A DNA stretch of 64,000 nt, taken from Paraconiothyrium sp. Pb-2020. Its lineage: Eukaryota; Ascomycota; Dothideomycetes; Pleosporales; Didymosphaeriaceae. A program made the position numbers and the translations under genes. The notes below the pieces were generated by a model. That model was not told the origin of the DNA, did not search any database, and saw nothing but the letters and a program-made list of their open reading frames with translations. The stretch is from assembly GCA_022419385.1 (NCBI GenBank), contig JAJUBI010000006.1:3472001-3536000 (forward strand). Reading direction: 5' to 3'. Numbering within the stretch: the first letter of the stretch is position 1; every line of letters begins with the position of its first letter. Below, piece by piece: positions 51,654 through 63,422 of this stretch.

Positions 51654-54443
51654 TCACGCCATCGTCGCCCCAGCCTGCGCTCCATCGACATCCAGTAACG
51701 CGCCCTCCTCTGCGTCTTTCGGCTTCATCAGCTTGATGTTGACGTCGGGATGCTGACTATACACCCGCAGGCCCAAAACGCAAATCGCGTTCCATTTCTT
51801 CACGTCTTGCTGGACAGGAGGCGCTACTGGGGGGAGGACTGGACCGATGTCGTCAGCAAAGACGGGACCCGGGGGACCTAGAATTGGCGATGGTGGCCCG
51901 AAGGCGTAGCTGTTACCATGTGCGGAGGGTGGCGGAGGTGGAAGGAGAGGCAAAGCGGAACCGCTGGCCGTCGGGGATGTGACGGGTGGAGGCACGTCGG
52001 CTTTTGGTCGTAATGGAATTTCGCCGCTAGTCGTCTCTTCGTCTTTGTTGGGTCCAACGTCTTTAACAGGCTGCTGCGTATCTACTGCGGTGGTGCCCTT
52101 CGCCGCTTCCTGGTTTGGCTGGTGAGAATCAGGCTTCAAATTATCCTCTTTGGTGTTGGGTTTCGTTTCTTCAGGTCCAGCCTTCTCCTTTTCAGCTTTC
52201 TCCTTCTCCTCCCGTTCCCTCTTTTCCTTCTTCCACAACTCAAAATCGGCCCTCTCCTTTTCGGCCTCCTCTTTCTCCTTCTTCTGTTTCTCTTCGGCCG
52301 CCTTTTTCTCATCTTCTTTCTTCTTCTTGTCCTCTGTCGACAACTGCACGATTCCCTTAGCGTTAGCGATATCGTAGTTCATCCCAATCTGCCTTAGCTT
52401 CTGGGGATTACGATCGGCGACCTTGGTAACTACCTCGTAGACGTCTGGTACTTCGGAATAGCGTTTAGCGACGACCTTGGGTACAATCTCGTACTTTCCA
52501 GGCTGGAGCGTGACTTCTGCAGAGACAGACCTGTTCCCAAACCAGGCGCCTCTCGCGCGGACGATGTGATCTCCAGACGGTGCACCTTCTTCTTGCAACA
52601 CAAAATGCAAGTCGAAGCTGTACTTGCCTTCGAGGCCACGGAAATACCGTTCGTCCAACTGGGAGAGAACGAAGACGGTAGGCCCAGCCTTCTTGATCTC
52701 TACCACGAATTTGATGTTGAGATAGCCTGTGACCCAGGCCACACTCACGCTGGTCCAGCTTTGGACGACGGTCCATTCATTGTCGAATAGGCGCGTGCGA
52801 TCCAGCAGATCGAATCGCTTACAGAGGTCGTCGTAGGACATCCAGAACAGGCCGTCGTTGCCGAAACGGTGATCGAGCTTTTCCAGCCAGTATGCGTTCC
52901 ATTCTTTCGAGCCGTCGGACCACGCACCGTTCCACTCGCCCATGCCTGCGTCTACTCGTTCCCCCTGCTAAAATGTCAGTGTAGTCTTCAAAATAATTTC
53001 TATTGGTCGGCACTGACCCATGGGTTCCTGTGACTGTCAGCGACTGAAGGATGAAGACCTAGGGGTATAGTGCTTACCGTATCAATACGAGCCTCTGTTC
53101 ATTTCCTTGTTCATCTTTTGGGTCTACAGCCTTGATGACGGAGTATGCGTGGCTCAACGCGAGACCTTGTCTAGCGTCCGAATCGTCTCCGTATGAGCCT
53201 GGCGAAGAAGCAGAAAACAGGAAGTCCTTGTTGACCTGAAGCACGTCAGCAAATGCCGCAAAGTCTGTACGGATCGAACGCACCTGCTTGAGCTCCTTCC
53301 ATAGCCGCTCTTTACTCAATATTCGGTTCGTTTTGATCTTCGTGGTGACGCCTCCGGTGAGGTCCTCCACCGCCTCACCACTGCTCCAAGATGAGACACA
53401 GAATGCTATTTCAGGCAGTAACACTCACCTAATACCCCCAATTATCGCATTGTAGTCCCCGTGAGCTTTCGCGTACGCTTTCTCCAATAAAGGGAGCCAG
53501 GTCTCATTCTGGTCTACGCACGACGCAAAGTAGAGAGCATCAGAACCAGTCTGATTGTTCTTCTTGTACTTCCTCTCTTTCGCACCCGTTGGGTCATAGT
53601 CGTCACCATAAGAATCAAAGTCCTGATCCCGAACGTAGAGATTGTCGTCCACGACCGTCCATATCCATTCTCCATCACGGTAGAACACAAAGCCGTACAC
53701 GCCGCACTCCTGACAGTCTGCATCTTTCGCAACGCAGATTTTGTCCATTAAGCTAGGGTTGCTGCAGATGGTGGCCACTGCAGCAATGAACCAGCAGTCG
53801 CCATTGGCTCCCTGCTTCACATCAGAGCTATAGTAACTGTCAACGGTAAAAGACGGCTTCTCGAATATCCAGTCGATTCGATGCACCGATCCAGGCCCGT
53901 CAGAGTCGGATGGTTGAGGCACATCCAAGAGTCCCGCTGCCGTATCGAGGTTGACCAACAGAGTAGGCGCATCCAGTAGCTTGCTTTTGACCAACGTGTC
54001 CAAAGCCTCGCCCAGACGGCCAGGACTCACGGGTGCCTGTGGAGGTAGCGGGTCGTCGTACCACGACATCAAGCCCTCGAGGCAGTTCTTATCTTCTCGG
54101 AGATCGGTTTCGATATCGAACTCTGGATCGGTATACTGGATCTATCAGCGAGTGATAACCCAGCAGATTTCAGACGGATCACCTTCTCGTTAGTCCTGTG
54201 GCATTCACGAATAATATGTCGCACACGAGCACGACATTCATCTGCCGCCGCCTCGTACGATTCAGCGGCATTTCTACCCTTTTCTGGGCTGGGCTGGCGT
54301 TGTGGTGGCAGAAGGTTTGCGTAGAGGCTTGAGGGGAAGATGTTGGTGACTTTGCCAGGCTTCTTGGTAATAAGCTTCTCCCAGAAGTCGTTCAGCTCCT
54401 CCTGTGGAGCTTTGGTGTCACCATCGCCGGAAATCGGGTTCAT
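51654..54443 (-). CDS. calpain-family cysteine protease, six exons
   Basis: Model: complement(join(51654..52964,53018..53027,53078..53235,53284..53380,53429..54141,54183..54443)), 849 aa, introns of 41-53 bp. The catalytic triad is complete: Cys203 in QGANGDCWFIAAVATI, His386 in ALSHAYSV and Asn411 in IRNPWG. The Asn lies in a 10-nt microexon (53018-53027). A beta-rich C2-like region follows the protease core (SVAWVTGYLNIKFVVEIKKA). After it comes a long Lys/Glu coiled coil (about 590-680), then a Pro-rich stretch, and the end carries KWNAICVLGLRVYSQ. Calpains are calcium-linked cytosolic proteases; this layout is not that of PalB (no MIT domain seen). Biological role in filamentous fungi is poorly defined. 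Confidence 0.9.
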
Positions 54444-56755
54444 TTTCACGCGGACTTTGCAATTTAGTGGAGGTGTAGATCTGGTTTGGAATGTGCGGCT
54501 GAGCAGAGGTCTGCTCGTGTGGCAGGAACACAAGACGTCAAGAAGCAACTAGACGCAAAACTGCTACACGCGGCAACAAATCGTTGGCTAGAAAGCGAAG
54601 CAGAAACAGGATCAACCCAAGGCTACAGAGGGCGTCGCGCATCTATATGGGCTCAGTTCTTGTTTGGGGGCCGAAACGGACGGAGGGCCCCATTTGCTTC
54701 TTCAGGCCAATTCTGCCAGCTGAGTGAGAGCATCGTCGTACTAGAACTGCAGGTGGCCCCGGGCGGTAACGTAGCACCGGACGTGAGAAGCTGTGTATGA
54801 AAGAGGGCGAATTCGCTAGAACCACGGGGATGTCAACGTAAGGTAGCCCGCCTTCTATCCAAATTGGCTTAACTGCAACTTCGCAAATGTGGAGGCGTGA
54901 CAGAGGCGATGTTATGTGGGATGGCTTGTGGAACAATCGATACGTATCTTGGATCCGCGATGATAAATGCGAGAGAATGTGATCACTAAGTAGATAGGAG
55001 AGGAGGGGAGTTCAAAGGTCGGACGAAGCGCCAGTCAGGTTCTTGGCCTGCCCCGCACTGGATCCAGGGGAAGGCGCGATGGTTCGCATCGATGTCGGAA
55101 CCAGAATGCCACCCTATCTTGTCGGATCTTGCCCATTCTTCACAATCAGTCGCATAATGTGCTTCTCGGGGACATTAGATCACATGACAGAAGCAGCCGA
55201 TGACGCTGCGCAGCTGGGAGCCCCGCGTTTCTTTGCCTTTCGGTAAGGCTGAAGCACGCCAAACCCTCAGCCTGCCTCAACAGGCCTCTACTGCTCAACC
55301 TGGTCATGATCCTAGGATCTTGCTTACTTGACCCTGGAGCAGGTCGCTCTTGTTGCCCTTTTCGCACCTGACATGCTGAAGCGCAGGTGACTTCGGCTAG
55401 TCAGTGACATAGTCCAGCGCGCTGGGGAGGCACGTACACTTTGGCGAGTAGTTTTGATGATTGCGGCACACTCCGCGACCGCATCTCAGCAGGCAACTGG
55501 CAAGCAGATCGAAATTGCGCACACCTCTTCCGCGAAGCAGATTGGTGAGAATGATTCCGCGACATGCCGGACCATCTATCTGAATATGGATCCTCGTCGC
55601 AAAGCGTCATGAAACTTGAGCCATGGTGCGATTTCGACGCAATGATCAGTGTAGGGTATGCTCAAACGATCAGGTTCTTGAGACGCACCACGTCAACAAC
55701 TCGGATGCATGTGGCCGTCGTGAGCCCTTTGCTCAGGTATGATGTGGCACTCAACCTTGCAAGACAGCGCTGTGAGGCGGAAATTTGGGAGGCGACGCTA
55801 CCCATGCAGCAGAAGCTGCCCATAGCAGGATCGAGTCGTGACGTGATACGATTAGCAAGGTGAAGATGTCAAAAACGGTAGTCAAATGTTTGGAAAGCTT
55901 GAAAGGATCAAAGGATTCGCTCGATTGATTGGTGCAGTGAAGCGAGTCTGAAACCGCGAGTCTCCATTCTAACTACCGAATACAAGAAGAAACGTCAGCC
56001 CGCAAAGCCGGCGGTGCTGAATGCAAGATATAGTACCGAATATGCGCAGGTAGATGTGCGTAGAATAGGAAAGTCGTAAGAACGCCCAGCCGTGACAGTA
56101 CATTAGGTAGAATGAAAGGGGGTACAAGAAATCGACCGGTTGCGCTGAAACGGACGCACCAGCCAATGACATGGGAGAGTCAGGTGGTGACAATGTAACA
56201 TGCAAACTCCCCCACGCCACCACTGAAACCGTTCTAGAATGCTGTTGCTTTTGTGCACCGATCAAGCGAGAACCAAGAGTGGAAGAAAGTCGTTTAACGC
56301 CGCCCTGACTCCAGTGTGACACGGAAGATAACGGCACCGAAACGCCATGCTAAGGTCGTACGAGACCAACTGAGGGAGGAACGCCTGGCGACATACGAAG
56401 TAGACAGGGAGAGCTTGCGAAGAGGAAGTGTGGAACTCGAAAGTTGGCATGCAAGGCCTGCTAGGATGGCAGATGGAGCGGCCGGGGTCCACGCGATTTA
56501 CGAATCCGAGTCGCTGGGTTCCGGTTGTCGATCAATCTTGCAGCAGCGCACGCGCGATGGAATTACCTGCACGCGAGTCAGCATCGGCACTAGTTCAGCA
56601 ACCACACTGCCATTATTCGGGCGCCCAGCTCCCTCCATCAAGTCGCCGTGCTGGGATGAGAGAGGAGGAAGGTGATTGCGGAGGCGTTTCGCACCTGGCT
56701 GACAGGCCACGTGCGATGGACAGGGGTTCCATGAGAAGAGCGGCGCTCGACGTAC
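54444..56755. other. gene-free region
   Basis: About 2.3 kb upstream of the calpain gene. All frames are under 125 codons with no domain character, signal peptide or consistent splice pairs. No repeat or AT-rich decay seen. Confidence 0.4.
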
Positions 56756-56926
56756 CTACGCCCTGGGCTTGGATGTGCAAGGACGGCAGTATTGCACCTT
56801 GCACTTGTCGCATTCGTAGATGAACGGATGCGGGCCAGAGTGGCAGCCATTGCAGTTCCAGACAATGATGTTGGTGTCGGATTTGATGATCTTCCACGAA
56901 TGTGTGCAGGTTCCTGGGGCGGCCAT
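56756..56926 (-). CDS. 56-aa Cys-rich putative zinc-binding protein
   Basis: A short frame from ATG at 56926: it begins MAAPGTCTHSWKII and contains three CxxC pairs, CNGCHSGPH, YECDKCKVQYC and CRPC, with additional His. The Cys spacing and aromatic residues look like a compact zinc ribbon or double-knuckle fold. No signal peptide. The open frame extends further upstream without a good start codon, but the downstream ATG gives the compact module. Its function is unknown; such small zinc proteins can be adaptors or RNA-linked. It is isolated between two long gene-free regions. Confidence 0.55.
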   Translation of the reverse strand: MAAPGTCTHSWKIIKSDTNIIVWNCNGCHSGPHPFIYECDKCKVQYCRPCTSKPRA

Positions 56927-59900
56927 TGTTGAGGTGGGTGTCTTTACGAGCGGACGAGGCTGGAGGATCGGCCAAAGACGAAGAGCTGAGAAGGCGAAGC
57001 GGTACTGTGGTAGTGTCAGTTTGGTGCTGGGCACACGCCGTATATGTAGCTGGAGGCTCACCACTAAGGAAGGGGCCTCTTGATATGGGATCGAACTGCG
57101 CGCAAACCCGAGGATGCGTGAAGGGTAACTGAGTCGTGGCTGCAAAAGCAAAACCGGCGCCGGTGTCAGTACTGATGATTGCCAACAAGGGTCTTCAGAT
57201 TAGAGGCGATGCTTGTCTGTTGAAGTCGCCGACAGCGCGGCTCCTGGGCCGTCTTATACTCATCCGCCGACGGTTCACTGACCAGTTCGCGGCTAGTGAA
57301 GACTAACGATGGCCCTGAACAAAGGTAGCAGTGTACAACGAGGGCCTTGGTCCAGTCTTGCTCCCCTGGGCGCGTGGGAGGCCAATGTGGATGTCTCCAC
57401 GACGGATCTAGCAGTAGGTACCCTAGGCGTTGCACGGCACCAGATGGATTCGGAGAGCCTCTGCTACCCTCCGTATCTAGCCATCGCGGCCAGCAGCCTT
57501 GGTGGAGCTTGTCAGACGCGGGCTGGCGGTTCCGCAGCCGCGGTCACGGTTGTATTTGCAGGTCGCGATCGAAACGCTCGCCCGCTGCCCGCGATGATGG
57601 CATCTCTGGCCGGCGGCCACAGGGCGACGTGCAAGCCTCCCAGAGCAGCATAACGCCTCGCCAGGGGCGCCCTCGGCGGCCACACAGCGGCCTTTCCGCT
57701 GCACCCAGCCTGGCGGATTGGGCCAGCGCCCGCCGGGGTCGGCAATTAGAGTTTGCGGGCCTGTCGTCAGACCTTACCTCACCTCACCTCGTCGTCTGTG
57801 TGCTTTCTTTTCGCGCCGCCAACCCGCCGCCTGCGGCAAAAGCATCGTGGCATCGCTGCTGCCTCTGCCATGCAATCGAGCATACTCGCAACCCCCATGT
57901 CCGCCGCGCAGCGGCAGAAGCGGCTCGACGCTCCACAAGCGTCCCGAAACGCTCTGATGCAGGCGCCTCCGCTGCCGTTCCTGTCTGCTACCTTCTGATC
58001 TGGCTCCTTTGCTCTCCTCCTAGACAGCTCGACGACCGCCAGACGAGAGGCTTCTCCACGCTCGACGCTGGTCCGCTACGTTTGACAGGAGGCTGTGGAT
58101 GTGGCTTGGACGTCGCCGCCATCGCCGCTAAGAGACCATCGTTGATGTCGCACAGAGAACGGTAGTAGACCCTGGCCGCAGAATGGCCCCCTTCGTCGAA
58201 TGATTTAGTCTCTCCCTACAGCCCGCGCGGCTGGCCACATTCAATCTTCTAGAAACGCGTCCTAGTCTCCTGCATGTGAGTCGATGCAGCGGCACCTGCG
58301 ACACGTTGCCAACCTCCAACCCGGTTCGCCTGGAACCTGAACAGTTACATGCAGCCTCGCCATGGCAAGCTCCCGGTCTCGTACCACAGCACTTTGCTCA
58401 TCCCGTACGTAGTCTTTGCCTAGCATCTCCACTATCCGTTTTGGAACGCACCTTGCCTATTCGGTGTGTTCGCATACTAGGAGAGCGAGGTGGCGCAGAC
58501 TACCTGGAGCCTGGTACGGGGTTGTCCACCTACGCTCCCATGTAACCCATGCGTACTTTGTGGAAACAGGTCGACCAGTTTAATCAAACATCTGGCGAAC
58601 CGCATCGCTGTGTAAGAGACCAGCCCCACGCAGACCGAGAAAGATCCAATCCCAAGCCCGACGTGCAGGGAATACTTAGGAGAAGTTCGGACGTTAGCCA
58701 TGAGCCGCAATGTTATACCGTTCTGCTTCTTGACAACGTCACATGTGCGGTCGAAGAATTGGCCGCCAGGCCGGTGAAGTGGCTTGTTTCTGGAGTCATG
58801 GCCCTTCCGCCTCGTTCTCCGTCCTTCTTTCGCGGTAACGTCCACTTCACGCAAATGGCTAGTTGACGATGATCGGTCAGCTCAGGACTCAACCTGCAAC
58901 TATCTTTCGTCGAAGGGAACAGTCTCGTGCAGTCTGAGGGAAATCTCAGTCGGCCACACAGCTTGTCTCGCGATCACCTGGACCGACCAGCATGCACATC
59001 GTCGCGGGGAATCACTCCGAGGAGAACCATCTTAGAATTGTTGTACAGGGCCATGGAGCTCTCATGCCAGAACTTTTCTTCTGTTCCACGGGATCGAGTG
59101 GACCTGGCGCTCGGTTCCACGTATGCAAGATGCGTGTCACTGTGGGATCGTTCGTATCAGAGGCGCCCGTGGCGCACTCGGAGCTAGGATCGATGCGCGT
59201 CATCCCCTCGCATTACCCACGCCTGCTACTACAAGTGTCTGTTAGTCATGTGTATGGTCATCCTTGTGTGTCTCCTCCGCACGTGAGCTCAGCGCACCAA
59301 TCCTTCAATATCACCTCGAAATCGGAGAATGCTAACACAGTGTTAAAGGATCACGCAGGCGATGCGTGCAATGGTTTTTCCGTTGTACAAGACCATGCCG
59401 TTAGCAGCGAGACGACGCTGCAACCTCTTCCGCCAATCTATAAGCATTGGAATTTCGCTAGGCATGGTCTCCGATATGGACTCTCGCACACACTTTAGAG
59501 ATTTGCATCTCCGAATCACTTCGCGTCCACCCTAGCCTTCTTGTGCGCTTAAGAAACGCAGCGTGATCCATATCGCAATCTCAAAAACCCGAAACTACAC
59601 CGCTGCATACGCCGCGGTTGCGGCCGACCGTATGTAATGCCTATAACGGCAAACGCAAGGTATTCCTGCGTCAATTGGGGCGCAAATCACCGGCTACCGT
59701 TATCAAACCTCCGTTAAAACCAGGATTGGGTGCCCGGAGCGAAACGAGTTTGCGGATAGCATGATTAGTGGCTACAGATCTACACTGATCTCCGTCGTGC
59801 GTGCCGTTTTCTGTCAGCTTGCCATAACAGTGATGCGCGGTGCCTTGGCGGCGCATCTTAAAGCTATTGTTTCCTCGCATAGCCAGAACTTCGGATACTC

Positions 59901-61634
59901 AACGACCAATACAGATTATCAGCACGCACGCGTCGGTACACAACCAATCGGGGCATTTTCCACCAGTCTTGCAGGCTTCTTTAAGCCACAATTACCAGTT
60001 TTGTGGGTGGAGGGATGCGGATGGTACTTTTCGTGTCGCTATGAGGCTATCGGTCTACTTTAGCAATGATCCAAGTTCCACGACATTCGGCCACATCCGA
60101 CTGTGTGAACCGGCGCCCCTAGCTTCTGCCTCACAAGACCCTCGCATGATGTGATTGTCCTATATCTGGACCGTTGTATCATGAACCATCAAGGTACGTA
60201 CCTCGAGACCGTCGTACTATCTCACCGCTCATAGCCTTGAGTGCTACCTTTCCGTTGTCGACCACTTTCATCTCCCCCACTGCAGCCTTCTGCCCACACT
60301 CGTAGGGGCGTTTGAGATGGGCATATGCGCCTCTTGTTCGCGAAGGGCGCGCTGCGCTATCTCGCCTCGTCCTCACCATCTCGTAAAACAGTTATTGAGG
60401 GCGCCACTCTGGATGGTCTTGGTCGCATCGTACTGGGATCGTTTTCACCACACGATGTACAATGGCAGGTCGCATGACTCCGCTTCATGAACTAGAAATA
60501 CCAGGAAAAGGTAGACGCTACGGCGCTTTCGTACATCACAACACAGCCAGAACGCTTCACTCCACTACAAGCTTAGGAAGCTCTGATGGAGAAGAGCACC
60601 TCAAACGCAAGGCGAGCACAACCAATCGGCTCTTTTCCAATACAGAGAGGTGCTGCAGGATGAGCAGCGCTCAGCAAAGACCTACATACGACAGCGCGCA
60701 GGCGGTGAGGCCTGTACGGGATACGCGACGATGAATTTGGCAATTCTAGGTGAGAGCGACCGATAACGGCGTTACAGAAACCCAAGGGAGAGATGTGACC
60801 ACATGCTTCAATAATGCAGACGTCTTCATTTGGTATGGTACGATATTCGACGCTTGCGGAAGGATTTCTAGCAAGTGTTTCCACATAACGCAGCTCGAAA
60901 CGGGGCTTCTGATAAAATGCTTTTACCACCACACTCATGGCCATCCGGCACCGGTACCATGCCCTGCACATTCCGTTTAATATATTCATCCAATCGCAGA
61001 AATGTATGCTGTACAGTACTGGCTAACATTACACGAAGGAACTACTCCTCTTCAGGCCCTGTACTGGTTATAGTGTTCGCGGCCTGGTTGAAGAGGCCTT
61101 CGGCTACAACCGAGGCAGATGGCTCAGCGTTGTGCGATGCTCTCCAGCAACAACAGCGTGAGAGATGGTCAGTGCCACAACCTGAATAGTGTGGGGAGCA
61201 TCGAATAAGCGGATGCCATTGACGTGCGAAGGAGGCTTGTCACTGCACAAGAGCAGGCGAGGCGTGCCTCAAATAGGAGTCATGATTCGATGGTTAGACA
61301 GCTGTTGGTCGCGTGCCTGTGCCAGCGCACGGGAAGTCGTGCGCCCAACGAAGAATAAAGAGAGGCGCGGGCGCGATCGCACCTTTTCTTGTGCGCGCAC
61401 TCGTATGCTCAGTAGCTGTGATTCCAATTCCAGGTCACGTAACGAGGAGAGAGTCGCGCGCTGTTCCTGGTTCTCAAGTCAGGCAGGGGATGCCCCGGCT
61501 GCTCTTGCCTGTTTGGTTATTAATGGCCTAGCGCCTGCCCGCCCGATATGCCCGCTCAGAAAAATTACGGTGCTTCGTCCACCACCCTGGAGCTGTTCCA
61601 CTACGATAACATCTCGCTCCTAGGCCCACCCAAG
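56927..61634. other. 4.7-kb tract without recognisable gene
   Basis: The largest gap in the window, between the 56-aa gene and the PRPP synthetase. GC content is ordinary, with a GC-rich patch at 57450-58150 that includes an ACCTC triple near 57775-57790. The longest frame (57347-58165) starts at TTG and is low in protein character. A short ATG frame at 57870-57998 (MQSSILATPMSAAQRQKRLD) could be an upstream ORF or first exon of something I could not complete. Confidence 0.35.
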
Positions 61635-63422
61635 ATGCGTGGTGCAATTGTCTTCAGTGGCTCCTCCCACCCAACCTTGGTCGATGGCATCTGCGACCGC
61701 CTGGGCATGAAGCGGGGCACCGCCCAGCTCAGCAAGTTTGCGAACGGCGAGACTTCAGTGCACATCCGTCCGTCGTCCCAGCCCTGGCCTTGTTATGGTG
61801 CTGATGGCGTCTAGACACCTCGGTGCGCGATAAAGATGTCTTCATCGTGCAAAGTGGGAGCCCGAAGTAGGTGCACAGAGCTCGGGGAGCTTCACTTGCT
61901 GACCACGCAGGATCAACGACGCTGTCATGGAGCTGCTAATCATGGTCTCGGCATGCAAAGGCGGCTCTGCTAAGTCCATTACTGGTATTTCCATCCTCTA
62001 CTTGTTCCGACGAGTCTGACCAAGTCAGCTGTTATGCCTTACTTCCCCTACGCCCGCCAATCGAAGAAGAAGTCGCACCGTGGTGCCATCACCGCCCGGA
62101 TGGTTGCGAACCTGCTCAATATCGCCGGCGTGAACCACGTCATAACCATCGATCTCCACGCGTCGCAGATGCAGGGCTTCTTCAAGTGTCCCGTCGACAA
62201 CCTTATTGCAGAGCCCCTCCTTGCCCGCTGGATTCGTGTCAACGTGCCGAATTGGCGGGATGCCGTGGTTGTCAGCAAGAACCCAGGAGGCACCAAACGC
62301 GTTACATCGCTTGCGGACGCATTGAAGCTCAGCTTTGGCATAGTCACAACGGACAGGCGAAGAGCCGCTACGATTGTCCATTGGAACGAAAGCGCCATGT
62401 TCGAGCAATTGAGACTGGACGGCACGTACGAGACACAGGATCTGGTTGAAGCCGCTTTGGATGCGGATGCACAGATATTGCCTGCTCCCAGCCAGTCGTA
62501 CAACCCGGCCGCCGACGTTGGCAAGCCAAAGCTACGAGCACGAGCACCATCAAATCCTCTCGAACGACGCGCGAATGGGTCTGCGAACTTGCAAAGTCCG
62601 CTGTCAAAATCCATGCGAGCAGCCTCCATCGTCAGTACGAAGGAGGAGGAGAGCCTTCCCAAACCAGAGGAGAAGCCTGAGAAGGAACAAATTGAGGAGC
62701 ATAGCGGCGAAGAGGATGCGGATGAATACACCGACGAGGTTGGTCTTCTTCGAAAGCTGCGGAACGAACTTGCACTGATTATTTAGCGAGCGAGAGACGT
62801 CACTCACGGTCGGCTTGTACGTGGACATATCGTGGAAGAAACCCATCCTTCACCTTCCATGTCCGCAGTATCGCATACTTCATGGCGAAATCGTGCCCCG
62901 TCTGATGGCGATGATGGGGATGTCCCTCAGCACATGATGTCGTCCTTCATGTCCACAGCATCGCACTCTGAGCACGCTCACGCGCATGCATTGGGGGGAA
63001 CGATGGATGCGGCGGCATCGTCCGAAGACGAAGAGGAAGACCTGCGAAATCCCGATCTAGAGACCATGGTTACTTTGGTCGGTAACGTAAAAGACCGACC
63101 CGTCTTCATCGTGGACGATATCCTGGACAAGTCGGCGTCGTGGATCGCCGCAGCAGAAACGGTAGTCAAACGAGGCGGTGCTACAAAGGTGTACTGCATG
63201 GCCACCCACGCCCTCTTTGGCGGTGACGCCCTCGAGGAGTTGGTTGCATGCGAGTGCATCACCAAGATTGTTGTTACCAACGCATTCCCTATCCCGGCAG
63301 AGACACAGGCCCAGGCACGCGATAAGCTAGTCATCCTACCCGTGGATAACTTGCTAGCCGAAGCCATCCGCCGCAATCACCATGGTGAGAGCATTTCGCA
63401 GCTCTTCATGCATTATGACTAG
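61635..63422 (+). CDS. ribose-phosphate pyrophosphokinase, Prs5-like long form, five exons
   Basis: Model: join(61635..61767,61815..61866,61911..61984,62029..62738,62787..63422), 534 aa. Start MRGAIVFSGSSHPTLVDGIC; an in-frame ATG at 61548 would add 29 residues. The enzyme family makes PRPP from ribose 5-phosphate and ATP for nucleotide, His and Trp synthesis. Seen: KFANGETSVHI, YARQSKKKSHRGAITARMVA, TIDLHASQMQGFF and VVVSKNPGGTKRVTSLADA. The PRPP-binding loop is degenerate (VFIVDDILDKSASW instead of the DDxxDTxGT type), and two long Ser/Glu-rich insertions are present (about 220-325 and 340-400), as in yeast Prs1/Prs5-type subunits that act in hetero-oligomers. Intron 4 uses a GTTGGT donor. 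The protein is probably a partner subunit rather than a self-sufficient enzyme. Confidence 0.88.

Noticed and set aside
57347..58165. 272-codon plus frame in the GC-rich patch
   Set aside because: Starts at TTG, is rich in Arg/Ser/Pro/Cys as expected of random GC-rich sequence, and shows no domain.
58992..59498. 168-codon plus frame
   Set aside because: No recognisable feature; its length is not improbable in a 4.7-kb gap at this GC content.
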